From Halobaculum marinum (GTDB lineage Archaea; Halobacteriota; Halobacteria; Halobacteriales; Haloferacaceae), in NCBI RefSeq assembly GCF_029338555.1, contig NZ_CP119989.1:2108001-2172000 (forward strand): DNA of 64,000 nt, read 5' to 3'. Below the pieces are notes generated by a model, which worked only from the letters and a program-made list of their open reading frames with translations, made no database searches and had not been told where the DNA came from. Made by a program: the position numbers and the translations under genes. This document shows, piece by piece, positions 15,206-23,804 of this stretch. The stretch's first letter is position 1, and each line of letters opens with the position of its first letter.

Positions 15206-16018
15206 ATGGATAGACGTACCTACATCAAGTCCGCCGGCGCAGCAGGCGCCGGCCTCGCGCTCACCGGCTGCCTCGGCGGCGGTGGCGGCAGCGAGACCAT
15301 CACCATCGGCTCGGACATCCCGTACCGGCCGTTCGAGTACGAGACGACCGACGGCGAGCTCACCGGCTTCGACGTCGACATCGCGCAGGCGGTGTTCACC
15401 GACGAACTCGGCTACGAGCACGAGTTCGTCCAGACGTCGTTCGACACGATCATCCCGTCGCTGAACAACGGGAACTTCCGCGTCATCATGTCCGCGATGA
15501 CGATCAACGACGAGCGCGCCGAAGAGGTCGACTTCTCTGACCCGTACTTCACGGCGTACCAGACCATCGTCGTCCGCGAGGACTCGGACATCTCCGCGAA
15601 GGAGGACCTCGCAGGTGCCCGCGCGGGCGTCCAGAAGGGGACGACCGGCGCCGCCGCCGCCCAAGAGCTCAAGGAAGAGCTCGGCGGCGACCTGGAGATC
15701 AACGAGTACGACCAGATCCCCGACGCGTTCAGCGCCCTGCTGAACAACCAGGTCGACTGCGTCATCAACGACAACACCGTCAGCGCCGAGTTCGTCAACG
15801 GCGAGGGCGAGGGCCAGGTCCGCTTCGTCGAGGGCGAAGGCGCGGCCAGCGAGGCCGGCCAGGAGGCGCCGCCGTACCTCACGCTCACAGTCGAGAACTA
15901 CGGCATCGCGTTCCGCCAGGACGACGACGACCTCCGCGAAGAGGTCAACGGCGCGCTCGCGACGATCAAGGAGAACGGCACGTACGACGACATCTACAGC
16001 GACTACTTCGCCGGGTAA
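15206..16018 (+). CDS. Polar amino acid ABC transporter, substrate-binding lipoprotein
   Basis: The 270-residue precursor starts MDRRTYIKSAGAAGAGLAL and continues TGCLGGG: a Tat twin-Arg motif followed by a lipobox with Cys near residue 22, then a Gly linker. The mature part has the family-3 solute-binding fold (IPYRPFEYETTDGELTGFDVDI; INDERAEEVDFSDPYF; NDNTVSAEFV). It would capture a polar amino acid outside the membrane and deliver it to the permease encoded six bases downstream. The ligand cannot be read. It is the first gene of a three-gene operon. Confidence 0.93.
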   Translation: MDRRTYIKSAGAAGAGLALTGCLGGGGGSETITIGSDIPYRPFEYETTDGELTGFDVDIAQAVFTDELGYEHEFVQTSFDTIIPSLNNGNFRVIMSAMTINDERAEEVDFSDPYFTAYQTIVVREDSDISAKEDLAGARAGVQKGTTGAAAAQELKEELGGDLEINEYDQIPDAFSALLNNQVDCVINDNTVSAEFVNGEGEGQVRFVEGEGAASEAGQEAPPYLTLTVENYGIAFRQDDDDLREEVNGALATIKENGTYDDIYSDYFAG

Positions 16019-16024
16019 CCGTCG

Positions 16025-16861
16025 ATGGCGACAGACACCGGGCGCGCGGCCGAGCGGGACCGCGGCTTCCTCGAACAGCTGAACGACCGCACCTTCCGGC
16101 GGCTCGGTGTCGTCGGGACGTCGGTGTTCGCGCTCGGCGTCGCGCTGTTTATCGGGTACATCCTGTTCGTGCAGGTCGACTACGCGCTGCTGGTCAACAT
16201 CGTCTACCCGCAGTTCACGTTCGCGTTCCTGCGCGTCATCGGGATCGTCGTGATCTCGAGCGTGCTGTCGGTGATCGCTGGCGTCATGGTCGGCCTCGCG
16301 CGCGTCTCCCAGACGCGGGTGACGAGTTCGATCGCGAAGAGCTACATCGAGTTCTTCCGCGGGACGCCGTTACTGTTCCAACTGTTCGTCATCTACCTCG
16401 GCGTGCCACAGCTGTGGCCGCCGGGACAGTTCCCCATCCAGGGGTTCAACTACTACGCGGCGGTCATCGGCCTCACGCTGAACCACGCCGCGTACGTCGG
16501 CGAGGCGCTCCGGGGCGGCATCGAGTCGATCCCGGACGGCCAGATGGAGGCCGCCCGCTCGCTGGGGATGAGCTACATCCAGTCGATGCGTGAGGTCATC
16601 CTCCCACAGGCGTGGCGCAACTCGCTGGCGGCCATCGGGAACGACCAGGTGATCCTCGTGAAGGACACGTCGCTGCTGACGGTGCTGGCGATCCCCGAAC
16701 TCCTCTCCGCGTTCCGGCAGATCAACTCCGCGACGTTCGACGCGTGGACGCCCATCGTCCTCGTCGCAATCGCGTACCTGATGATCACCGTCCCGCTCGG
16801 GAAGGTGATCCGGACGCTGGAAGAGCGCGCCGACCCCGCGACCCACGGAGGTGACGACTGA
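16025..16861 (+). CDS. Polar amino acid ABC transporter, permease (HisM/GlnP family)
   Basis: The 278-residue membrane protein has an N-terminal extension of about 35 polar residues, then membrane helices and the His/Glu/Gln permease motif EALRGGIESIPDGQMEAARSLGMS with the EAA loop that contacts the ATPase. FFRGTPLLFQLFVIYLGVP is another hallmark. It starts six bases after the binding protein gene, and its stop overlaps the ATPase ATG by one base (TGATG), so the operon is translationally coupled. It probably acts as a homodimer because only one permease gene is present. Confidence 0.93.
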   Translation: MATDTGRAAERDRGFLEQLNDRTFRRLGVVGTSVFALGVALFIGYILFVQVDYALLVNIVYPQFTFAFLRVIGIVVISSVLSVIAGVMVGLARVSQTRVTSSIAKSYIEFFRGTPLLFQLFVIYLGVPQLWPPGQFPIQGFNYYAAVIGLTLNHAAYVGEALRGGIESIPDGQMEAARSLGMSYIQSMREVILPQAWRNSLAAIGNDQVILVKDTSLLTVLAIPELLSAFRQINSATFDAWTPIVLVAIAYLMITVPLGKVIRTLEERADPATHGGDD

Positions 16862-17589
16862 TGGCACTCCTCGAGTTCGAGCAGGTGAACAAGTACTTCG
16901 GCGAGACGCACGTGCTGAAGGACATCGACCTGGAGATCCAAGAACAGGAGGTGGCCGTCGTCATCGGTCCCTCCGGCTCCGGGAAGTCGACGCTGCTGCG
17001 TTGTACGAACCGACTGGAGGAGATCCAGTCCGGGGAGATCCGACTCGACGGCGTCCCGCTCACCGACCCGGACGCGGACATCAACCGCCTCCGTCAGCGC
17101 ATCGGGATGGTGTTCCAGTCGTTCAACCTCTTCCCGCACAAGACGGCGCTGGAGAACGTCTCGCTCGCCCCGATCAAGGTGAAGGGCGTGAAGCGCGAGC
17201 AGGCCGAAGCTGAGGCGCGCGACCTGTTGGAACGGGTCGGCCTCGGCAACCAGACCGGCTCGTATCCGAGTCAGCTCTCGGGCGGCCAACAACAGCGGGT
17301 CGCCATCGCCCGCGCGTTGGCGATGGACCCCGAGGTCATGCTGTTCGACGAGGTGACCAGCGCGCTCGACCCCGAACTCGTCGGGGAAGTGCTGGAGGTC
17401 ATGCGCGACCTCGCCGACGAGGGGATGACCATGATGGTCGTCACCCACGAGATGGGCTTCGCCCGCGAGGTCGCCGACACGATCACCCTGATGGCCGACG
17501 GCGAAATCGTCGAGCGGACGCCGCCCGCGCAGTTCTTCGAGCAGCCGACGACCGAGCGCGGTCAGCGGTTCCTCTCGAAGTTGCTGTAG
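16861..17589 (+). CDS. Polar amino acid ABC transporter, ATPase (GlnQ/HisP family)
   Basis: This 242-residue cytoplasmic ATPase has Walker A GPSGSGKSTLLR near residue 38, Q-loop MVFQSFNLFPH, signature LSGGQQQRVAIARAL, Walker B VMLFDEVTSALDPE and switch VVTHEMGFA. It energises the importer formed with the two genes upstream. The length and motif order match GlnQ-type ATPases closely. Its ATG shares a base with the permease stop. Confidence 0.95.
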   Translation: MALLEFEQVNKYFGETHVLKDIDLEIQEQEVAVVIGPSGSGKSTLLRCTNRLEEIQSGEIRLDGVPLTDPDADINRLRQRIGMVFQSFNLFPHKTALENVSLAPIKVKGVKREQAEAEARDLLERVGLGNQTGSYPSQLSGGQQQRVAIARALAMDPEVMLFDEVTSALDPELVGEVLEVMRDLADEGMTMMVVTHEMGFAREVADTITLMADGEIVERTPPAQFFEQPTTERGQRFLSKLL

Positions 17590-17781
17590 GCGACACCGGC
17601 GTCACTCCACGATTTTCTCCCGCAACTCCTGCCGAGCGGCATCGGACTCGTTCGGCGAACGGTGGGTCACTGCTGGCTCGACGTGCCCGACTGCACGGAA
17701 ACGACCGGACCGTGACCGTTCCGACGGCGCACCGGCCGTGGCCGCAGGCAGATTGAAGCCGGGTCCGGATAGATCCGTGAC

Positions 17782-18222
17782 ATGCGTCCGCATCGTCCCG
17801 GAGTCGTCGGCGAGTCGCTCTGGCGTCGACACGAGAGTCCGGTCAGCGTCTGGTGGCTCGTCCTCCTGTACCCCGTGTTCGTCTCGGCAGTGTATCGGCG
17901 GAGCCGCCCGTTGGGTGGGGTCGTCCTCCTCTCGCTCGTCGCGAACATCTTCGTCGTGCCACCGCCAGAGACCGACGACGCGTGGGCAACGCGAGTGGTT
18001 CGCGGTGAACGCGCGTGGCTGGATCGGGGGCTGTTCTCTTCGAGGGTCGACGTCGCGTGCGTCGGGGTCGGCGGGCTGGTGAACCTGTGGACGCTCCGGG
18101 CCGCCCTCCACCGCCGGCCAGTCGCCACGGCGGTCGGGACCGTTGCCTCGATAGCGCTGATGTTCCTGTTCTTCCACCGGATGGCCGCACGCTACGACGC
18201 GACGACGGACCCCCGAGCGTAG
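17782..18222 (+). CDS. Small membrane protein, possibly DUF6653-like
   Basis: The 146-residue protein has three to four hydrophobic helices and starts MRPHRPGVVGESLWRRHESP followed by VSVWWLVLLYPVF. The W-x-RHxxPxSVW motif followed by membrane spans fits, from memory, the haloarchaeal DUF6653 family. A box A-like ATTGAAG lies about 30 bases upstream. The 191 bases before it show no gene. No function is known. Confidence 0.65.
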   Translation: MRPHRPGVVGESLWRRHESPVSVWWLVLLYPVFVSAVYRRSRPLGGVVLLSLVANIFVVPPPETDDAWATRVVRGERAWLDRGLFSSRVDVACVGVGGLVNLWTLRAALHRRPVATAVGTVASIALMFLFFHRMAARYDATTDPRA

Positions 18223-18264
18223 CGCACCGTCGCCACGGACAGCCACCGTATCGCCGTGGTCACC

Positions 18265-19323
18265 TCAGAACGTCAGGACTTCGACACCCTCGGTGTCGTA
18301 CGTCGTCATCGCGGCCAGCCGCTCCGGCACCTCGTCGAGTCCGACCTCCCGACCGACGAGCGTACCCGGGTCCAGATCCCCGGCCTCCAACAGGCCCAGC
18401 AGTTCGTCGTAGCGTGTCGGCGGCATCCCACGCGATCCGAGGAAGTCGACCTCCCAGCGGGTCATCGCGTCCGTCGGGAGCGACACCACCCCTTGTTCGG
18501 CGTCGGTCGTCAGCCCCACCTGCACGTGGGTGCCGCGCTCGCGGAGGCAATCGACCGAGTTGCGGCACGTCTCCGCACGTCCGAGCGCGTCCAGCGAGAC
18601 GTGTGCGCCGCGACCGGTGATCGCTTCGATTGCGGTTGGTACGTCCACTCCCTCGTCCGCCCGGACAGTCTCGTCGGCGCCTGCGGCGCTCGCCCGCTCC
18701 AGCGCCCCGTCGTCGATGTCGACCGCGATCACACGGGCGCCGAGCGCGTCGGCCACGTGGACCGCCGAGAGGCCGACGCCGCCGCAGCCGTGGACGGCGA
18801 CCCACTCGCCCGCGCCGACGACGGCGCGATGTTCGAGCGCGTGGTACGCCGTCATGAACCGACAACCGAGCGCGGCCACGTCGCGGGCGGCGACCCCCTC
18901 CGGGAGACGCATGGCGTTGTAGTCAGCGTACGGCAGGTGGACGCGCTCTGCGAACGCTCCAGGTGCGGCGTGCTCGAAGCCGAGCGCCCGGCCGTCGAGA
19001 CAGGTGTTTCCGTGGCCGTTCGTGCACTCCGCGCAGGCGCCACAGCCGAGGTTGAACGGGACAGCGACGCGGTCGCCCTCGGCGACAGAGCGGACCCGTT
19101 CGCCGACCGCGACGACAGTGCCGGCGGGCTCGTGCCCGAGGACGAAGTCTGTGGGCACCTGGTCGTCGGCCCACTCGCCGTGGCCCATCCACGCGTGCCA
19201 GTCGGAGCGACAGATGCCGCACGCCTCGACGTCGACGACGACGCCGTGGGGTTCCAGATCCGGTTCCGGTACGTCGGTCACGTCGAGTGGCTCCCCGTAC
19301 TCGCGGAGGACGGCCGCTTGCAT
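18265..19323 (-). CDS. Zinc-dependent alcohol dehydrogenase (MDR family)
   Basis: The 352-residue protein has the catalytic zinc region CGICRSDWHAWMGHGEW and GHEPAGTVVAVG, a structural zinc cluster (CGACAECTNGHGNTC, four Cys) and the Rossmann motif VHGCGGVGLSAVHVADALG. It belongs to the medium-chain alcohol dehydrogenases and would oxidise an alcohol with NAD(P); the substrate is unknown. I chose the ATG at 19321-19323 (MQAAVLREYGEPLDV) rather than the open frame to 19350 because a box A (CATATGG, 19347-19354) lies 28 bases before it, inside the longer frame. Confidence 0.9.
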   Translation of the reverse strand: MQAAVLREYGEPLDVTDVPEPDLEPHGVVVDVEACGICRSDWHAWMGHGEWADDQVPTDFVLGHEPAGTVVAVGERVRSVAEGDRVAVPFNLGCGACAECTNGHGNTCLDGRALGFEHAAPGAFAERVHLPYADYNAMRLPEGVAARDVAALGCRFMTAYHALEHRAVVGAGEWVAVHGCGGVGLSAVHVADALGARVIAVDIDDGALERASAAGADETVRADEGVDVPTAIEAITGRGAHVSLDALGRAETCRNSVDCLRERGTHVQVGLTTDAEQGVVSLPTDAMTRWEVDFLGSRGMPPTRYDELLGLLEAGDLDPGTLVGREVGLDEVPERLAAMTTYDTEGVEVLTF

Positions 19324-19346
19324 GCGACCGGCGACGGTCGCCCGCG

Positions 19347-19354
19347 GCATATGG
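19347..19354 (-). promoter_or_regulatory. Box A of the alcohol dehydrogenase gene
   Basis: The minus strand reads CCATATGC, centred about 28 bases before the ATG at 19323; it supports the shorter start. Confidence 0.5.
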
Positions 19355-19371
19355 CTACCGCAGCGTGGGGA

Positions 19372-19818
19372 TCAGGTGGCGGTCACGGTGAACCGAACGG
19401 CGGGACCGTCCTCGACGACCGCCTCGACGCTGTACAGCCCACTTCCGGATACACTCCGTCGAAACGTCTCGCCGGCGACAGTCACGGCGAACTCGTACGT
19501 GTGGGTCGCCTCCGGAAGCGTGACCTCGTGTGTCGTCTCGGCGGTTCGTTCGAGCGTCCCCTCGACGGTGTCGACCTCGACACCGGTGTCGCTGTCGGAG
19601 ACGGTGACTGTGTACGTCAGCGATTCGTCGGAGTCGTTGACGACGGTCACGTCCACGGTGGGGGGACCGCCGCCGTTGCCGACGCAGCCAGCCAGCGACG
19701 ACCCCGTGGCAGCGACTCCCGTCGCGGCGGCGAGGCGGAGAACCGCCCGACGGCTCCGTGCGACACCAGCCGGTCCGGTGTGTGGACGGCGTCTTCTCGG
19801 ACGGGACGAGTCTCCCAT
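19372..19818 (-). CDS. Tat-exported lipoprotein of unknown function
   Basis: The 148-residue precursor has a basic leader with SRRAVLRLAAATG (twin Arg) and lipobox LAGC, then an all-beta domain with alternating Thr/Val (VDVTVVNDSDESLTYTVTVS), likely an immunoglobulin-like or FxLYD-like fold. The mature protein would be lipid-anchored on the outer face of the membrane. I chose the ATG at 19816-19818 because it shares a base with the rfcL stop (TGATG); a GTG immediately before it is also in frame. The coupling to rfcL is odd, since that protein is cytoplasmic and replicative. Confidence 0.75.
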   Translation of the reverse strand: MGDSSRPRRRRPHTGPAGVARSRRAVLRLAAATGVAATGSSLAGCVGNGGGPPTVDVTVVNDSDESLTYTVTVSDSDTGVEVDTVEGTLERTAETTHEVTLPEATHTYEFAVTVAGETFRRSVSGSGLYSVEAVVEDGPAVRFTVTAT

Positions 19819-21317
19819 CACATGAAGTCCGACAGGCCCGACTGCCCGTCGTCTTCCTCGGCGGCCTCCGGGTCTGCGACGCGCTCGTCCTCGTCACCGT
19901 CGTCGTCACCGTCACCGTCGCCCGCGGCGTCCGCGAGACTCGTCTGTCCGTCGTCGGACTCCGCACCGTCGTCACCGCCGTTCGCCTCGGCTTCGGTGCT
20001 CGGTGCGACGCCGGCGAACGCGCCGCCGGAGTGCGCCTCCATCTGTTCGGCGCGGAGTTCCTCCGCGTCCTCGACGATGGACTGCACCTTGTTCGTCGTC
20101 TCCCCCGACCCGGTGACGAGCGAGACGTGCGCCTCCTCGAACTCGTAGGCTGCGGCCATCGCGACCGTCAGATCGCGGGGCTTGCAGTGGTGGGTCATCG
20201 CCTGGAGGTACGGGAGGACGACACGGCGTGCGGTGTCCATCGAGAAGCCGCCACGCTCGGCGATGGCGCGCACGACATCGTCGCTCGTGTTCGAGGTGGA
20301 GTGGTAGAACTGGGGCCGGCCCCAGCGCGTCCACCCGCCTTTCGTGCCGTCGCGAGCGGCGGCGACGCCCGCCGAGAGGTTGTCGCCGGCGTAGCGCCAG
20401 TACGAGTAGTTCTGGGAGGCCCACACGCGCCCGAGCCACACGTCGGCGTCGGCGAGGTAGTCGTACGCGCGGGTGGCCTCCTCCGCGTCGTACACTTTCA
20501 GCATATTGTCCTCGATCCACTTCGTCAGGTCGTCGGGCGTCTCGTCCACGTCGTAGCTGGACTGGAGCGCCTCCTGCGCGGAGGTGCCCTCCTTGAGCAC
20601 GAGGTCGAGGAACGGGAAGATGTCCATCGAGCGGTCGCGGTCGCCGGTGATCACGTCCTCCAGCGTGAGGTGGTCTCTGCCGTCGGCGACCGCTTGGAGG
20701 TCGTTGACGGCGCCGCGGAGGTCGCCGCTGTTGCGCTCGGCGATGCGGTCGAGTGCGTCCGAATCGAACTCGATTCCCTCCTTGCGGCAGATGTCGCGCA
20801 GGACGGGGACGATGGAGCGCTTGCCCACGTCCCGGAACTCGATGTCCTGGGTCGCGTTGCGCAGCCCGCGACTCATGTCGTAGTACTGGTTCGCGATGAG
20901 GACCACCGGCTGGCCCGCGCTCTTCACGAGTGACGTGACGGCGCTCTTCCCGCCGCGGTCGTAGTTGCCGTGGATGTTGTCCGCCTCGTCGAGGATGACG
21001 AGTTGGCGCCCGCCGGTGTCGTCGCCGCCGGAGGACCCACCGAGGGTCGCGTTGTTCGCCGCGCGACCGGCGTAGCGTTCGATCACGTCCGCGGTCCGCT
21101 GGTCGGAGGCGTTCAACTCCACTGTCTCCCACCCCATGTCGGCCGCCAGCGCGTGCGCCGCGGAGGTCTTGCCGACGCCGGGCGAGCCGTGCAGGACGAG
21201 CGCCTCGCGGTGGTCGTCCCACGTGTCGGCCCACTCGCGGACCCCCTTCACCGCCTTGTCGTTGCCCCGGAGTTCCGAGAGCGAGGACGGGCGGTACGTC
21301 TCCGTCCAGTCGGTCAT
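19818..21317 (-). CDS. rfcL: Replication factor C large subunit
   Basis: The 499-residue clamp-loader ATPase carries Walker A HGSPGVGKTS at about residues 43-52, Walker B LVILDEAD at residues 106-113, then the lid and collar domains. RFC-L works with RFC-S to load the PCNA sliding clamp on primed DNA. The C-terminal 80 residues are an acidic linker (EDD, GDGDDD) ending in QSGLSDFM, which resembles a PCNA-interacting (PIP) peptide. The start is the ATG at 21315-21317 (MTDWTETYRPSSLSELRGND); a box A at 21341-21348 is 27 bases before it, which rules out the longer open frame. Confidence 0.95.
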   Translation of the reverse strand: MTDWTETYRPSSLSELRGNDKAVKGVREWADTWDDHREALVLHGSPGVGKTSAAHALAADMGWETVELNASDQRTADVIERYAGRAANNATLGGSSGGDDTGGRQLVILDEADNIHGNYDRGGKSAVTSLVKSAGQPVVLIANQYYDMSRGLRNATQDIEFRDVGKRSIVPVLRDICRKEGIEFDSDALDRIAERNSGDLRGAVNDLQAVADGRDHLTLEDVITGDRDRSMDIFPFLDLVLKEGTSAQEALQSSYDVDETPDDLTKWIEDNMLKVYDAEEATRAYDYLADADVWLGRVWASQNYSYWRYAGDNLSAGVAAARDGTKGGWTRWGRPQFYHSTSNTSDDVVRAIAERGGFSMDTARRVVLPYLQAMTHHCKPRDLTVAMAAAYEFEEAHVSLVTGSGETTNKVQSIVEDAEELRAEQMEAHSGGAFAGVAPSTEAEANGGDDGAESDDGQTSLADAAGDGDGDDDGDEDERVADPEAAEEDDGQSGLSDFM

Positions 21318-21340
21318 TACCGAAGGTGGGTGCGAGGCGC

Positions 21341-21348
21341 GTTTAGTG
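21341..21348 (-). promoter_or_regulatory. Box A of rfcL
   Basis: The minus strand reads CACTAAAC, centred 27 bases before the rfcL ATG, as in leaderless haloarchaeal mRNAs. Confidence 0.5.
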
Positions 21349-21377
21349 GTTGCGGACACCGGCCCGCGGGCGTCGGC

Positions 21378-22853
21378 TCAGTCGTCGTACTCCGACCACA
21401 CGTGGCGGAACTTCCCGCTCGTCGGAACCCGAGCCGGCGGATCCTCGGCGTGCTCGACCGTCAGGTCCGCGACGCCCTGGTCGGCGAAGAACGCCGTCAG
21501 GTCCGTGTCGACGCGCTCGCGAACCGCGCCGGGGTCGGCGTCCCCGGTCACGTCGAGATGGACCCGAAGTGTCCGCTCGCCCGTCCGAACGACCTGTGCC
21601 CGGCGGACGCCGGGAACCTCTTCGACTACCGTCGAGAGTGCCAGCGGGAACACCGGAACCGACGCGCCCGCGTCGGTCTCGAACTGCAGGACCGACCCCT
21701 GGCGCCCCTCGACTTCGAGCACGGGGAACCCACTCCCACACGGGCACTCCCAGTCGTGCATCGTCACGCTGTCGCCCAGGTCGTACCGCACGAGGGGCAT
21801 GATCCGGTTGCCGAGGTTCGTGACGAGCACCGTATCGGATGGCTCGCCCGCGGGAACCGGCTCGTAGTCGTCGTCGACGGGTTCGACCACGAACCAGTCG
21901 GTGTTGGCGTGGAGGTTCCCCCGCTCGCACTCCACGGCGAGCGGGAAGCACTCCGTGGACCCGTACAGTTCGCGGACGACACAGCCGAACGCCTCGCGGA
22001 GGTCGCGCTTCTGATCGTTCGTGATCGGTTCGGCGGTCGGGCCGACGAACGCCGGGTCGATGTGGAGACGACCCGCTCGCTGGGCGCGCGCGAGTTCCAC
22101 GAGGACTGTCGCGTAGCCGACGAGGATCGCGGGCTGGAACGCTTCTAACTCTTGGATCAACTCGTCGATGGGCCGGGTCGGCGACAGGAGACGACCACGG
22201 TTGTGAAGCAGCGTAGACTCCCGCTCCATCAGTGCCACCCCGGAGGCGCCAGCGAAGTGCCCACCGGTGACGGCGATCTCGGCGGCGCGAGCGCCGTTCC
22301 GGAGGAATCGCGTCAGGGCCGTCGGGCTCGCGGCGATCGACCCGACGATCCAGCGGTCCGGGAGGACGTTGATGAGCCGGAGCGACAGGTCGTCGTGGAG
22401 GAACACCCCGGGCTCGCCCGTCGTCCCCGAGGTGAGCCACACCGGGTAGCGACCGAGGAAGCGCTCGCCGATCGTCGACTCGTCGGCGACGAAGGCGTCG
22501 ACACCCGCCTTCGTCACCGCGGTGTCGGTCACCACGTCGTCGAAGTTCGCCATCAGCGTCGGCTTCGTCACCGGTGGGTACGCCCGGAGGTCCGTCGTCC
22601 CCTCCGGCACGTCCGCCCAGTGTCGTGCGTAGAACCGCGACTGGCGGCGAACGAACGCGAGGTGGCGGTCGAGTCGGCGGCGCCGCCGCGCGTCGATGGC
22701 CGCACGGCTGGCCCACTTCGCCCGCCACACGTCGAGCGTGGCGGCGACCTGCCCGAGTTCGGACCCGCCCACCGCGGTCGACGGCACTCCTTCTCGTCCG
22801 AGAACGTCGGTCGTGAATGCGGCCGAGGACGGCGGATCGGTCCGGTCACTCAT
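21378..22853 (-). CDS. Phenylacetate-CoA ligase (PaaK)-like adenylate-forming protein
   Basis: This 491-residue member of the ANL superfamily has the PaaK-type ATP loop LTSGTTGEPGVF, ELYGSTECFPLAVEC near the middle, RYDLGDSV, and a Cys-containing loop WECPCGSGFPVLE. The C-terminal domain ends with RVPTSGKFRHVWSEYDD, containing the catalytic Lys (SGK). It would adenylate a carboxylic acid and may transfer it to CoA or another acceptor; the N-terminal 80 Arg-rich residues resemble capsule-type PaaK homologues (CapK). The ATG at 22851-22853 overlaps the stop of the metallo-hydrolase gene as ATGA. The substrate is unknown. Confidence 0.85.
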   Translation of the reverse strand: MSDRTDPPSSAAFTTDVLGREGVPSTAVGGSELGQVAATLDVWRAKWASRAAIDARRRRRLDRHLAFVRRQSRFYARHWADVPEGTTDLRAYPPVTKPTLMANFDDVVTDTAVTKAGVDAFVADESTIGERFLGRYPVWLTSGTTGEPGVFLHDDLSLRLINVLPDRWIVGSIAASPTALTRFLRNGARAAEIAVTGGHFAGASGVALMERESTLLHNRGRLLSPTRPIDELIQELEAFQPAILVGYATVLVELARAQRAGRLHIDPAFVGPTAEPITNDQKRDLREAFGCVVRELYGSTECFPLAVECERGNLHANTDWFVVEPVDDDYEPVPAGEPSDTVLVTNLGNRIMPLVRYDLGDSVTMHDWECPCGSGFPVLEVEGRQGSVLQFETDAGASVPVFPLALSTVVEEVPGVRRAQVVRTGERTLRVHLDVTGDADPGAVRERVDTDLTAFFADQGVADLTVEHAEDPPARVPTSGKFRHVWSEYDD

Positions 22854-23629
22854 GTGGACCCCCGCGGCGTGGTCGGCCCTGGAATCGTCTCGGCGTCGGT
22901 GTCGGTGCGGCCCGCGGCCGACACGTCGCCCTCCCACGGGTCGCCGTGGCCGGGGAGGAGCACCGCGTCGCCGAACTCGGCGAGCGTCTGCACCGACCGT
23001 CTCGCCTGGGCAGCGTCGTAGTGAATCGGTGGGAGCACCCGTGGAGCGGTCTGCTCGCCGGTACGGACGTCCAGCGTGAACGCGGCGTCACCGCAGCAGA
23101 GCACCCCGTGGTCGGCGAAGTGGAACGCACACGACCCAGCGGTGTGGCCCGGCAGGTGGACGACGCGCGGGCGACCCGGGACGTCGAGCACGTCGCCGTC
23201 GGCGATCGGTTCGAACGTCCTCAGCGGTGGCACCCGCCGCACCCCCGACCGGATCACCTCGGCGACGTACGCGAGCGTGGCGGGGCGCCACAGCGACCGT
23301 AGCAGGGCCGTCGGTGGCAAACCGGGCGGCCCACCGCACGCCAGGTCGGCGTCCGCCGGGTGGAGGTACACGGGTGCGTCGACCGCTCGCCGGAGCCACT
23401 CCGCAATACCGACGTGGTCGGCGTCACCGTGGGTGAGCAGTACGGCTTCGACGGCCGTCAGTTCGTACCCCAGATCCGTAACGCCGTCCACCAACTGCCG
23501 CCAGTGGCCGGGGAGGCCAGCGTCGACGACGGTGAGCGCTTCGTCGTCCGCGACGACGTACCACCCGATTCGGGTCGTCCCGAAGCGGTAGACGTCCTCT
23601 GCCACCAGTCGATCGTCGAGGGAGATCAT
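22850..23629 (-). CDS. MBL-fold metallo-hydrolase
   Basis: The 259-residue protein has the metallo-beta-lactamase fold: DAGLPGHWRQLVDGV, the metal motif LLTHGDADHVG, LPGHTAGSCAFHF, CCGDAAFT and LLPGHGDPW. In the usual HxHxDH motif the second His is replaced by Asp (THGDADH), a variant seen in some glyoxalase II-like enzymes. It would hydrolyse an ester or thioester. Its stop overlaps the start of the PaaK-like ligase gene, so one may make and the other hydrolyse an activated acid; this is inference. A box A at 23653-23660 lies 28 bases before the ATG. Confidence 0.87.
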   Translation of the reverse strand: MISLDDRLVAEDVYRFGTTRIGWYVVADDEALTVVDAGLPGHWRQLVDGVTDLGYELTAVEAVLLTHGDADHVGIAEWLRRAVDAPVYLHPADADLACGGPPGLPPTALLRSLWRPATLAYVAEVIRSGVRRVPPLRTFEPIADGDVLDVPGRPRVVHLPGHTAGSCAFHFADHGVLCCGDAAFTLDVRTGEQTAPRVLPPIHYDAAQARRSVQTLAEFGDAVLLPGHGDPWEGDVSAAGRTDTDAETIPGPTTPRGST

Positions 23630-23652
23630 ATGAACGAGTCGTCGGATGGGGC

Positions 23653-23660
23653 GCTAAACG
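23653..23660 (-). promoter_or_regulatory. Box A of the metallo-hydrolase/ligase operon
   Basis: The minus strand reads CGTTTAGC, centred 28 bases before the ATG at 23629. Confidence 0.5.
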
Positions 23661-23736
23661 CACCTTCCGGTTCCAACGCCGCCGGAATCGAGCGACTGCA
23701 CCGATCGATATCACGCCTGAGAACGGCGCCGACGCG

Positions 23737-23745
23737 GTTAAGTTC
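23737..23745 (+). promoter_or_regulatory. Putative box A of the pilin gene at 23805
   Basis: GGTTAAGTT predicts transcription from about 23768, leaving an untranslated leader of about 35 bases. Confidence 0.4.
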
Positions 23746-23804
23746 GTGACCGGGACAGCATCGAACAGTCGGGAGGTCGCTGGGGGACCCGATCGACCAC
23801 ACCC

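Noticed and set aside
17602-17750. Coding-like minus-strand segment ending SDAARQELREKIVE before the small membrane protein gene
   Set aside because: It looks protein-like but has no usable start codon or box A; it could be chance or a remnant, and I could not support a gene.
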